Shown: one piece after another, positions 20,040 through 31,924 of the stretch
Layout: the number at the start of each line of letters is the position of its first letter
Numbering within the stretch: position 1 is the first letter of the stretch
From: Lunularia cruciata
Lineage: Eukaryota; Streptophyta; Marchantiopsida; Lunulariales; Lunulariaceae
NCBI GenBank assembly: GCA_948567375.1
Contig: OX419759.1
Span: 51,426,593 to 51,490,592 of the forward strand
Direction of reading: 5' to 3'
Length of the DNA: 64,000 nt
Made by a program: the position numbers and the translations under genes
Notes under the pieces: generated by a model
Seen by the model: only the letters and a program-made list of their open reading frames with translations
Told to the model about the DNA's origin: nothing
The model's database searches: none

Positions 20040-23000
20040 CCACTAAGAATTTGATTAGTTTCAATGGGATTGAATGCTCAACCTACAATTTTGCTTCACT
20101 TGCAAGGTACAACATTTGATTTTGGAAGTTCAAATAATTGCATATCCATGAAATTTGTAACGAAATTAAGTATTACCATCAATAATCAATAATTGTCAAT
20201 AGTCAAGTCAATAATTGGAAGTAGATTGATGATAGTGCATGGTAGAAATTGTTCTACATTCCATACCTCACATCTTGTTACATTCAAGATTGTGAAGGAT
20301 TATTTGGAGTGTACGTGGTTTATAATGGCACCTCTACACTATGATGTCATTCTAGGTGTACCTTGGCTTGAATGTCATAAGTTTCAATTTGATTAGACCC
20401 AACGAAAAATTCAAGTATAACACCAAGGTAGGAATTTTTATTAGGTTGTTTGCCACCTTTGAGGAAGACATCTAGGAATATTCAAACCCAAGATGAGAAA
20501 TTTGTCAAGAAAGTAGCCATAGAGGAAGCTTTGAAAGAAGATAAGTCCCAAGATAGGAAGTTTATCAATAAAGCAACCATGGAGCAACCTTTGGAAGAAG
20601 ATAAGTTTATTTTTGCAATGTGGATCAAGCCTATTTCTCATGAGGAATCTGAGGAAAGCCAAAAACCTCATCAAGCAATGGTTGATCAAATAGTTTAGGA
20701 GTTTTCAAATGTGTTCCTAGATGATCTATCAAAGGGATTACCCTCTGATTGTGGTATGCACTTCAAGATTGAGTTATTGCTAGGAAGTACTTTAGTGAGT
20801 AGATCAATCTATTAGTTATCACCAAAGGTATGGGCATTTTGAGTGGAGAGTTCTACCTTTTGGGCTCATTAATGCTCAAGTAGTCTTCATAGATCAAATG
20901 CATCAGGATCAAATGGATGTGCTATTGGATTGTATATGGTGGTGTTCTTGGATGATATTTTAATCTATAGCAAGATAGAGGTAGAACATGCAAATTATGA
21001 ACAAGAAGTCTTGCAATGACTATGTCAATGGAAGTTCTATTACAAGAAGTCAAAGTGTTCCTTTTGGTAGAAGGAAGTTACCTTATTGGGTCACAAGATC
21101 TCATCGGATGTGATCAAGATAGAGAGGAGAAAATCAACACTATTACTAATTGGCCTATTTTGAAGGATACCATAGAAGTATGGGCATTTAATGGATTTGC
21201 AAGTTTTTATTGATGGTTCATCCACTATTATGCTCATGTAGTTGCATCATTGAAAACCTCTTAGAGAAGAACTAAAGCTTTCAATGGACCACCAAGCACA
21301 AAGAAGCATTCCAAAAGTTGAAAATATATGGTATCTTCGAGACAAATTCTTCAACCATATGATCCTCAATTACCTTGTGTGATTGATTTTGATGCTTCTT
21401 ACTTTTCAGTTTGAGCCATGTTGCAGCAAGAATTTCCAAATGGGTTACATCTTATTGCCTTTATGTCATGCCAACTAAACACCACAAAAAGGAATTACCC
21501 TACTCATGATCAAGAACAATTAGCAATGGTATATGCCACCAAGGTATGGAGGCATTGTCTCTTGAGAAATCAAGTAACCATACAAACCAATCACAAATCC
21601 TAGTTGCAGACAATACATTTAGAGCACATGAAGATTCAATCATCAATGTGAGGAAGAAAAAAAATTGTTTGACCTCAAACTTGAGTACAAACCCAATTGG
21701 TTCCATGTTATCCTTGATGCTCTATCACAAAAAAAAATTAAGGCTCTTCCTCTTATCACGACGGCAAGTAAAAGAGTATCAATCAACTCTAAAGCCCAAA
21801 CCAAGTTTAGGACAACTTTACAACAAGATCCCTTCTTTCAGATGGTACAAGGTCATCTTGCAGCATGCGACAAGGATTACAACACCTTCTCTTTCAAAGA
21901 AGACCTTCTATTTTGTGAGAATATGATTTGTGTTCTAGCCAAGGGTGATCTCTAACTTTTGCATCTTCAAGAAGCCCATAACTTACCAATCATTGGTCAC
22001 ATGGGTGTGGACAAGACCTGGGGTACCCTACAATGCTAATGATGGTGGCCCAACATGGCATGATATGTTTACAAGTTTGTCCAATCTTGTGAGAGCTGCA
22101 AATGCAACAAGGCCAGCAACCAAAAACCAAGTGGACTCTTTCAACCACTCCTTATTCCATCTACTCAATGGGAACACATGAGCTTAGATCTCATTACATC
22201 CTTACCCAAGACAAAGCAGGATCACACAACAATTGTGGTATTTGTGAATAAGTCTAGTAAGAAAATCCATTTAGCACCAACCTTTGATATTGTGGATGCT
22301 CCAACATTGGCACAAATCTACTTTGACAATGTCTTCAAGCATCATGGGATGCCTCGTGTACTCATCTTTGACCATGATCTTTGATTAATTGGAAAATTTT
22401 GGCAAGCACTCTTCAAGATACTTGGCACCAAGCTTACATTGACCATGGCCTATCATCCTCAAACTGATGGACAAACCAAACATGCAAATTGGACCTTGGA
22501 GGATATACTTCATACCTTCATCAACATTCACCATACCAAGTAGGATGAATTTCTTGTAGCTATTGAGTTTGCCTACAATAATTCCAAACAAGCAAGCACT
22601 AGATTCTCTCTTTTCTTCCTTAATTTTTGCCAAGACCCACTTGTTCCAAATTCCCTTCTTGCTCCTCCACCATCTCATGTTCTTGATTTTTCCACCTTCT
22701 TGACCACCATATCTAATCCTTCCAACAAGCCAAATCTCATCTCAATTGTTGCTCAAAATTTTCACAAACAATATGCAAACTACCATCATCATGATCTCAC
22801 CTTTCAACTTGATAATAATTTCATGCTCTCCTCTAGTAACTTACTTCTCCCACTTGATACTCAAGTCCATAAACTTTCTCCTAATTGGAAAGGACCCTTT
22901 GATTTCACTCAAATCATTTCTCTTGTTGCTTATCAACTTGCCTTGCCTTATCATATGCAAATCTATCATATCTTTCATGTTTCCAAGTTGAAACCCTTTG

Positions 23001-23260
23001 TCCCTAATCCATCTTCTTTTTCCTCTTGTGTCTACCCTCCTCCTCCTCCTCCTCTCATCCTTATCAACAATCATGAGGAGTATGAAGTTGATTGTATCCT
23101 TGCAAATCATCACATTCAACAAGGTTGCCAACAACATATAGAGTAAAAAGTCCTTTGGAAAGGGTATCCTTCATGATGCCACTTAGGAGTCTACTTCTCA
23201 TCTCCAAAATACACAAATAGCCATCCAAGAGTTTGAAGCTTCCATAGTGACAAGACATCA
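20040..23260 (+). pseudogene. pol: E4 protease-pol remnant with internal RT deletion and chromodomain trace
   Basis: Protease C-terminal segment: HYDVILGVPWLE near 20340-20372. RT: the part from the FHIEL-like block jumps at about 20828 straight to GMGILSGEF-type sequence, losing about 310 bp still present in E2 (14170-14480); FLDDILIYS survives near 20946. RNase H: about 21300-21720. Integrase: about 21980-22690, including a YHPQTDGQTKHAN motif with the catalytic E replaced by K. C-terminal tail: ALPYHMQIYHIFHVSKLKP, then HEEYEVDCILAN near 23074 and a VLWKGYPS-like segment near 23150, a decayed chromodomain. All parts carry stops. Confidence 0.8.
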
Positions 23261-23281
23261 CTAACTAGCAGTGAGAAAATA

Positions 23282-23755
23282 TGTAACAATATAGAGTTTA
23301 ATGATGAGTTAGTCGAGACTAACAAAGTAGCATATAAGCCAAATTGGTTAAGAATATTCTAAAAGCATCTAGGAAGTTACTTGGCACCTTCCAAGTGTTG
23401 GGTAATGTCCATGCCAAGGAGAAAGATTCTTGGGAAGCTTCTTGCCTAGCTTAGCTTGCATGCCAAGTAAGTAGCCTCTAGAAAGAAGTTTCTTGGGAAG
23501 CTTCATGGCTAGCTTAGCTTGCACACCAAGTAGACGGCTTTTAGAAGCAAGCTTCTTGGTTAACTTGGCTTGCAATCCAAGTAGGTAGCGTTTAAGAAGC
23601 TTCTTGAGAAGCTTTGCAAGAGACTTATATATTTCCCTATAAATACCAAAGCCTAAGCTCATGTTAGGCATTTGAAGTTTCACTCATTCAAGTGTTCCAA
23701 TGTGATTTTCCACTTACGTCTTCCATTCTCTTGTTTCTCTCCTTGGTCTTTTACA
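23282..23755 (+). repeat. E4 3' LTR
   Basis: 474 bp, tgtaacaata..ggtcttttaca, with a promoter-like ccctataaatacc (about 23635). It is longer than the 5' LTR through an extra copy of the cttcttgggaagcttc..gcttgcacaccaagtag block. Confidence 0.9.
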
Positions 23756-23889
23756 AATTGCAAATGTGCAACTAACAATGAGCATAATAGCACCCGGTCT
23801 CCTAATCTTTTCACATCATTAGGTATATCATATACTTGGAGTAGATGGATATTTGGAGTTATAGGACCTAACCATTAGCTAAGGACAAA

Positions 23890-23997
23890 TTTTTACACTT
23901 TAGAGTTTGTGTTGACTTCCTACATGAGTTGTTCCCTTATAGTGTATGATATATCACAACTTTCTATGTTGTGTAGTAATGAATATATGTATGATAG
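23890..23997 (+). repeat. E1 repeat B1
   Basis: ttacactttagagtttgtg..tatatgtatgatag, about 105 bp. It is repeated at 24391-24497 after repeat A2. It is the counterpart of E5 48886-48993. Confidence 0.7.
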
Positions 23998-24390
23998 TTA
24001 CACACTATTTGCTAGGACACGAGAATGATTGTCTTATTGGTCACAATTGTATTAAAAGCTACTAATGGACTAATGGTAGTCATTTATTACACTAGAGTTT
24101 TTGATTGCACCGTCAAAGCTACCATTTGCACTATCATTATTGTGGGATGTCATGTCAGGTGTGCCATTAGGATTGGACTCCTTGGCTTCCCCAAGGAGAG
24201 GTAGTATACTTCATAGTGCAGCTCCAAAGAGATCACTTCTTTTGTGTTGAGCCTTTTAGATCTTGGTTGTGATAAACAGAACTTGTAAGTGCAACTTGGA
24301 GTCTCTTTGCTAGAGTGAATTTGGCTTGATGACTATAATTAGTGCACTTTAGTGCAATACATATCATTTGAGTTTTGATATCTTATTCTT
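23998..24390 (+). repeat. E1 terminal repeat A2
   Basis: ttacacactattt..tcttattcttg, the right-hand copy of A1 (1287-1673). It lies between B1 and B2. Confidence 0.75.
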
Positions 24391-24497
24391 GGTACTTTAG
24401 AGTTTATGTGTGTGACTTCCTATATGAGTTATGTTTCTATAGTGTATGATGTTGACAACAATGTATGTTTTGTAGTGATGTATATATGCACAATAGG
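24391..24497 (+). repeat. E1 repeat B2 (right end)
   Basis: gtactttagagtttatg..gtatatatgcacaata, a direct repeat of B1. Unrelated AT-rich DNA follows, so it is taken as the end of E1. Confidence 0.7.
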
Positions 24498-27400
24498 ACA
24501 AATGATTTTAAATATTCAAAAAATACCTATAGGTAAAAGATATAACTCATGGATTTGATCACAAATCAACTAAGAATGTATAATATCACACCTATGGATT
24601 GGAATCTAAATATGCTAGTTGCATGCTAATTTTAGATTTAATCAAAATAAAAATAAAATTTACAATCAAATTCCATAAGGATAAATAATAAAATTCATTA
24701 TTTTAATTTGAAATTAAAATCCATGTATCCCAATTCTAATTGATGAATAAAATTAAAAAGGGATTTTTTAAGCATTTCTTTGAAGAGTAACCAAATGTAA
24801 AAAAAAAATTTAACAAAGACCCATAAAGGTTGGTTGTTTTTTGTATAGATTACTTACATTTATGATTGACAGTGAATATTTAACTCATAGGCTTTAAGGA
24901 TAAAAAGGTCAAAATTATTAATGAATTGCAAAAAGATAAAGTGGTATAGGTCAAATGAAGTTTGGAGATACATTTATTATAAAGAGAAAAGTGGTTAAGA
25001 GAAAAAATCTCAAAATTAAAAGCCAACTTGATTGTATTTTGGGTTGAAAATTAGACTACTAATTGTAACTTCCAAAAAATTTCTTGGAATGCAAAATGAA
25101 CTATTATCAAAAATTCTGAAGGATCTAAATAGATATGTGTTTTAGATTCATTGCATAATTTGTACAATATGACCAATTTAAAAGGAAAAACAAATAATAT
25201 ATAATAGTATTATATGTTATATGATTATTTTAGCTAGCTATGACAAACACTTGTATTTTCTATGTACTGATTTATAAGAAATAGAAAATCTATGCTAATA
25301 ATGATTGTGTTGTTAAATTCTTTTCAAAAACACTTTTTAACACCGAGGTTATCACTCACTCTCTAAGTGTTTTCTTTTGACCTCTTTTCAAGCCTCATTT
25401 TGCTTTTGTCTTGATCTAGTTCAACATTTCTTCTTATGCCTTTATAATTTTTTGGTGTGCTAGAATAAAGCCTCCTTACTCCATGAGCTTACTAGACAAC
25501 AAAGTCTCTAATTGACTTGTTGAGTGTGGCTCTCTAAGACCTTCCAAGCTCCAAGCTATATGATATTCATTTTACCTTCTATTGTTTTATTTTTTCTCAA
25601 GCACTTAGTACATTGTTATACTACATTGCTTGAAGTCTTTTTGATGACTGATGCAAGAATTTTAGTAAAAGATTACTTTAAAAAAAAACCTTGATACTTT
25701 TAGCCTAGATTTCTAGTAATTGGTCTATGATCTCCTATTAACATGAAGTAGCATTGCTTTGTTGGATTCAAAACTTATGAGAAGAGGAAAATAATTATCA
25801 TTAGGTACTATTTATCTTAATAGATCTTATACATGCAAATGTCTCTCAAGAATAATATCTAAAATCTTATGTTTTGGATAGTAGTATATGATTATAACTA
25901 GAGATTTGCACAAAGTGTTCACAAAGGATACACATAGTATGAAATAGTAGCTAAAACTATGATCTAAGGTGGATTGTATCTCAACCATTTTTTTCCTAAC
26001 ATCATATAAATTACTAAAATGTGAAATTTTTTGCATTAAGAGTACAAGATGCATTTGACAAGCACACAAGTATTATGCTAATACTACTTTAGAACCATTG
26101 GATGTTGAGCAATTAATCTTGATATTTAATAAACTCTATGATGTAGAATTGTTATATATTATATTGATAATTTGAGAAACAAAGGAAATATAACTAAAAA
26201 CTAGAATAAATTTGACCAAATTCCAGAATTTATATGCCTCAAAGAAAAGAAAAATATTTAGATTCAGATTAGATTTAGATATGGAAATTTTATGCATATT
26301 TATACTATATACTACTTATTAAATTTGAATGTTTAGATTCAACCTCATCATTAGTGGTTAGATGTAGGTGATTTCATTAGACAAGGGAAATATCTAAAAG
26401 GATGAATGAGAAATTGCATCAATCTATTGCAATAAATCAAGTAGATATTGTGGAGTCTTGAGTGCAAATTATATAGATTCCAAGATTATGATGATATTTT
26501 AACATTTTTTGGTAATCTAAACATTTTTAGAAAATTCTTTATCTGTATTTAAATAATATATAATAAGTAGTATTATTTGATTCTCCTTTAATCCTTTTTG
26601 CTAAGTTTTTTGTCCCAACTCTAGGTTTTTCTTTCTCTCAACATAGGTTTTTCCTTTTTGAATTTCTATATTGATATTATTATTTCTTGTTCATACTTAC
26701 TTTTCTACATTCTCTTTTGTTTCACTAATTTGTACTTTAAGAGATAAAACTCAAGAAGAAGATTCCTAAATTTTCAAGCATTATTGTACCATTATATGAT
26801 TCTTAGTTTGATATTTATTCTTATCTATAGATAATGCATGTTGTAAAGGGATTTAGCAAGGCTTCTCCTCATATGTATCTCTATCTTTCTGAAAGTAGCT
26901 TCCTTGATGAGCATATAAAGTAGATGGAATTCATTACGAAGAAAATTATAGCAAAGAATTAAATAATTTATGATTATATAGTACTCTTGTTGATTAGAAT
27001 GAGGTACTAAATTTTATATTATATCTAAATAACTTGACCATATCATTGCTACTCAATTGACCTCGGAAGCACTACATCCAAGCTATAATAAACAAGATGT
27101 TAGTGAGAAAACCTCTTAAGAACTACATGTATGGTTGATTGCCTAATTCAATATTTTAGATTTTAGATTTTTTTATATATCTCTCTCTAAACATGCATTT
27201 GTGCAATATATTTTTTGAATTTGTTCTTGTGGAATGCTCCATATGCATGAAGTCCTAAAATTACATTTCATGAGCATAATACACTCACCTAATTATACTT
27301 CTAAATAAGTCATATATTTAGTTTCCAAAATACATATTTTATAAATTGCAAAATTTTCAATCTTATATGCCTTTAGGATTTATTAATTCCTTGAAGATGC

Positions 27401-30400
27401 ATATCTTTAGTGTTATTTTTTAGATATGCATATAAAATTTATTTGCAAAGAGAGGATTTATATAAAAAAAATCAATTTTGGTCAATTTCTACTCTTTTTT
27501 GGATACTTTGGTGGAAATTTTTTAGGAATGCAATTTATATCCATAATACATCATTTAAATGATGTCTTCTGTATTCACATGAAAATGCATTTTTTCCAGT
27601 ATAAATTCTAATGCTCCTATATTTTTCTCTTCAAAGTCCTTAACTTCTTGTCTCTTTAAGGTACTTAGCTTTTTGTGCGTGGTTTTAGAGGTATATCTCA
27701 CTCTCAATAGGTTTGAAAGTGAACTAATCAAGATGGTAATAAAGGAGAAGATAATCACTCAAAAAATCTTAGGTCTTTTGGTATCCTAGAAGGAAAGAGA
27801 GATTTAGATTATTGAGATAGATGTAACTATATAGCAGTTGGTACAACCCATGGTAGCAAAGTCACTTATAGTGAACAAGTTCTTTAATTTTGATCATTTA
27901 TTGGTATTATGTTCTTGCTTTTGTATAATGGGTTGTAGAAGTTGGAAGTGTTAATATTGACTATGGAAATCAATATCTTTCTATAGTAAGAAGATATAAG
28001 CTTTGAAAAAAAATTAGTAAACAAGATCTTAGAAATCAAGTTAGGTTATATATTAGAGAAGCCAATCATTTTGGATAACAATATATTCTAGATTCTCTTC
28101 AAGACTAATGAATTGTGGAACATATAGTAGACAAGATTTAATATGTTGGTGAAGAGACAAAAATTTAGATGCCTAATAAGCAAGGAGGAAAAGGGCCATT
28201 GTTCTTGAGGATCTTATGAAGGTTTTAGATAAGATTATCTATTATTTTTTAGACTTATAACTACAAGAGTGTCTTGTATCAATCATTAAAAAAATCATCT
28301 ATGGTTTGCTATTGGTTGAAAGAGGAGATAAGATCAATGATGAACAAAACCCTTATCTACAACAATTACATTGTCCACTAGTCCATAGATTGTTCTATTA
28401 TAATTGAATGGTTGAAGCATTTAAGAGATGAATTTGGCTTTTTGATACATAATGTGAATATATACCAACAAACTGTTTATGCTAATATAGTATTTGTTCA
28501 TAAGACTATCAATGGCTAAGTGTAAGGTTCCAAATCAAGGTCTTGGCTTGTGTTGAGCTTGGTTGTAAGAGGGAAGATATAGAACTTGATAAGCATTGTA
28601 ATAATCATGCTTTGCAATACATGTTGATAGTAAAGCCTTTGTTGGCAGAAAAAAGTGATACATGCAACTAGGTTTCTAAGGGGTTGGGATCAGACTGTGA
28701 GATATAGATAGTCATAGTTTCAAATACTATTCCTAAATTCAGAGGAGAAAAGTCACTTCCAGTGCTAGCTTTCATAGAGTTAGGAATAGATAATGAGATC
28801 TAAATGGTCACAACTTCACACATCATCTCTAAGATTTTAAGAGCAGAGTTTCTAAGTGCACCAAAAATTAAAATGATGTTTTGGTCAATTGATCAAGTTG
28901 GTAATCCACAAATATGTTTATCAAATAGTAAGAGGTAGAAGATCCAAAAGTAGAGAATGAAGTTTATGATGTAGTTGAAAAACAAGAATAGTTTAAGTTA
29001 GATTATTTCCTTTTATTAATAACGTCCATAAATACATATAGAAAACCTTTCTTGATTTAATTATATACAAATGATAATGATTATACTTAGATTCTATATT
29101 TTAGCTTATTGAATGAATAAAAAAACAATACTATGGATATTTATATAACATATCAACATAATTCTAGTTTATCATAATAAAACTTCTAACTATATAGGTT
29201 AGATCTCAATTTTTATTATTTGTTATCAATTATCATTAAGTTTTAAGAGTAGTTGAAAAGAGTACATTAATAGATACAAGCATGATTCCATATATATATA
29301 TATATAAACTCATGATTGGGTACCCATGCAATGTTATTACATGATCCAATAAAGGTTATTTGCATAATAATAAATTTTGTACAACTACTACCCTATTAAA
29401 CCATACTTATATATATTTTCTTGAGGATATTCAAAAGAAAAATTTGTGTATTAACATTTAAATACCTAAATTTAACCTAAAATTAGTAAATTCTAAACAA
29501 CTTTAGACTAAGATAGCTTCCATAAAGGTATTTAAGCATTAGCTAGCCTTGATGAGGAACAAATTCTAAAAGTGAATAGAGCCATTGACATATATTTTGA
29601 GAACAAAATTATTTTTGGATAGATAGTTACAGGGTCCAATTACCAAATAAGTCAATCTATATTTGAATCCTTAAATAGTAACCAATTTGGTTGACAATGT
29701 CAAAATCTATATTTTCCCAAATTAGTTCAGTAACTTTTGCTACCCTAAAAATGTTAGTATTAACATAGCAAATTCAATATCCTCAAAGAGTCTAACTAAA
29801 CCTACCGTAACATCAACTAACCTTATTAAAGCACTATTATACTAAACAAGGTTAACTATAGCCAAATGATTAGGTTAGCTTAGGTTAGATTTTTTTAAAT
29901 AATAATAAGTACAATTATTACATTCTACATTTCACAAAGGTTCATAGAAGTATTGTGTAAGATTTAATTTTGCAAAAGTTGTTCAAATATGTTTTAATTA
30001 TTTGCTAATCTTGTTGACCTCAAGCTAAACATATCAACTCTCACAACCAAAAAACTTAGAGCATTTAAACTATACTTAAAATTAAGCATCATGGAGTTCT
30101 AGATCACTAATTAGATTTATTGTCTGATCTTATTAATTATTTGGAAAAATCTAAGTTTTGCTCTCTATTGGGTAGATGACTTTGTGGACTTGATACTTTG
30201 TAGTATCATCAAGGTTAGTAGAGAATTAAATGAAATAAGGCAAAGCTAATTAACATTAAACTAACCTTGCACAAGGTTATTTAAACAATAATAATGAGAG
30301 CTATATATATAAGTAAAGTGTAATACAAAGCTATCCAACATCAATATTAATAGCTTTCATATTATATTGGTTTTGACTATATCTCTTGGAAATCCTTGGA

Positions 30401-30517
30401 ATGGGAATTTTTATACCTCTTGAAAACCCTCATTTGTCCTATACTTACATCAAATGCCTTAATTATCATTGCTTGCCCATACCTTCTATCAAATTATAAA
30501 GTTATTACAAGCATAAC
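24498..30517. other. AT-rich intergenic DNA
   Basis: Six kilobases with no recognisable gene or element. Open frames are short and without motif. A (TA)n run is at about 29289-29307. The stretch 27780-28950 has slightly longer, more protein-like runs and could be an ancient element beyond recognition by eye. Confidence 0.5.
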
Positions 30518-30964
30518 TGTCACACCATTTGTAGTTTCGCATCTAGATGCTCGGACATTTGAGTTCTAGTGATAGTAGTTAGAGGCATTTTGACCATTAC
30601 TCATAGACTACTTTCCAATGGTCAGATTTCAGGTTTAGGGTACTGACTTCATGGTAGGGCCCACCGTTACTTGCACTATCCGCACCGTCGGGTGTGCCAT
30701 CAACGGGACCATTGGGAGGAGACATAGGTCAAAATCAGGGGTATACCTTGGGAGTGCAGCTCCAGAGAGATCACTTCTTTGATGTTGAGCCTTTGAGTTC
30801 CTGGTTAGAGTGGACAGAAAGCCGGCGAGCGTCACCTGGAGTCTCTATGCTAGAGTGGGTGTGGCTTAACTGTAATCAATGCCCTATTGTTGGCAAGTTG
30901 TTGAAGATCAGATCAAGTATTGATCTGAGTTTGATTGATTTGAGTGGTAAACGATCTGATTACA
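30518..30964 (+). repeat. E5 terminal repeat A1 (left end)
   Basis: TGTCACACC..CTGATTACA, 447 bp, repeated as A2 at 48995-49437 with roughly 90 percent identity by eye. It is followed directly by internal sequence (tcaaagaagtcaatc), not by repeat B. No primer site of the usual tRNA types is obvious after it. Confidence 0.85.
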
Positions 30965-31786
30965 TCAAAGAAGTCAATCAGGGGGAAATTGGGTGCAAGA
31001 ACTATGAGTGTTGGTGGTATCTTCAAGCTCGGTAGATTGTGGTGTCTCGATCAAGTAGTTCAGATTTCCCTGAGAGAGTGTGCATGCGGAAGTGCTGGCA
31101 AAATTTGGAGCTAGGAGAGAAGAAATTTTCAAGTGGTAGCTGTGATTTTGAGCTCAGGACCAATTTGTTATGAGTTGAGCTCAGAAACTGAAATTGAAGG
31201 TGGAGTTGGGAGCAGATTCTCACGAATTGAAGATTGTACAAAACCGATTTTTCCAATTTGGCTCGAGTGAAGAGTTAGCTGAGGATTTAGTGGTCAGCCA
31301 TTTTTAGAGATTTATGTCAAATTTTACGTCAAATTTATGTCATATTTTGTGAAGGAGTTATGTCAGATTTTGGTGAAAAGAACTTGAAACTAATCCTCGA
31401 TGATCCTCGTAGTTCAAGAAATAGATAGGTACTCCAATTATATCAAATGCCAAATGGTGACCAAGTCGGTCTTGTGTTGATTTATGAGATGGAGGGTTGT
31501 TGTTTGGCATTAGTGTGATTGGACCCCCTCCATTCTTTGCTTCTTGTTTGTGCATCGTGTTTATGTGAGGTGCCCTAAATTTTGAGCGTTGGTGCTCTGG
31601 TGTGCTCTCGATAGTGAGGTTGGAGTGATGACCAGTTAGACTATCTTTGTTTCTCTCCAGTGAGGTAGGAAGTAATGACCTACAGACCGTGAGAATGCGT
31701 GTTGTGATGGCAGGTTACAAGTCGCCTTTGCCCCTAGTATAGTTGTCTTAGTTATAGTTACATAAGTGGATAGTGTTCTGCTAGTT

Positions 31787-31867
31787 TTGGCACTTGGTGG
31801 TGCTTGGTTGGTATTGGCACTTGGTGGTGCTCGGTTAGTGTTCACACTTGGTGGTGTTGGCACTGGC
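31787..31867 (+). repeat. 27-bp tandem repeat in the E5 leader
   Basis: Three units starting at 31787, 31814 and 31841 (ttggcacttggtggtgc...ggttggt). 27 bp is nine codons; on + they read LALGGAWLV-like repeats, and on the minus strand a frame reads PPSANTNRA-like repeats. It lies between repeat A1 and gag. Confidence 0.75.
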
Positions 31868-31924
31868 AGTTGTGACTTGCGGTTGGAGTTGGTGGTTCTG
31901 GTTTGCTATTGCGGTTACTTGGTC

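Larger units (their letters stand above)
18336..23755 (+). mobile_element. E4: chromovirus inserted in the 3' region of E1
   Basis: LTRs 18336-18769 and 23282-23755 start tgtaacaa and end ttttaca. The flanks 18331-18335 and 23756-23760 are both aattg, an exact 5-bp target duplication. E1 sequence continues on both sides (compare E5 around 48730-48760). Internal parts: gag with zinc knuckle, protease, a deleted RT, RNase H, integrase and a chromodomain trace. The LTRs are clearly more diverged from each other than those of E3, so E4 is older. Length is 5,420 bp, shortened by a deletion of about 0.3 kb in RT. Confidence 0.92.
1287..24497 (+). mobile_element. E1: decayed Ty3/gypsy element of the DNMT-PHD family, split by nested insertions
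   Basis: E1 is the outermost element of the left block. Pieces lie at 1287-2027, 2843-5694, 17488-18330 and 23761-24497; the rest is later insertions. Each piece aligns by eye, in order, with E5 (30518-49544): first terminal repeat A1, leader, methyltransferase C-terminal half, RT, RNase H, integrase, PHD finger, then repeats B1-A2-B2. The gag, protease and methyltransferase N-terminal half are missing, replaced by LTR remnants at 2028-2842. Stops and frameshifts are dense, so it is a dead, old copy. Outer boundaries are accurate to about 20 bp and no target duplication could be confirmed. Confidence 0.8.

Noticed and set aside
26310-26572. 12-bp inverted repeat tactacttatta / taataagtagta about 250 bp apart
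   Set aside because: AT-rich arms in AT-rich DNA, not extended, no target duplication; likely chance.
27780-28960. Possible ancient coding remnant in the AT-rich middle region
   Set aside because: No motif could be followed in any frame; too decayed to support a call.
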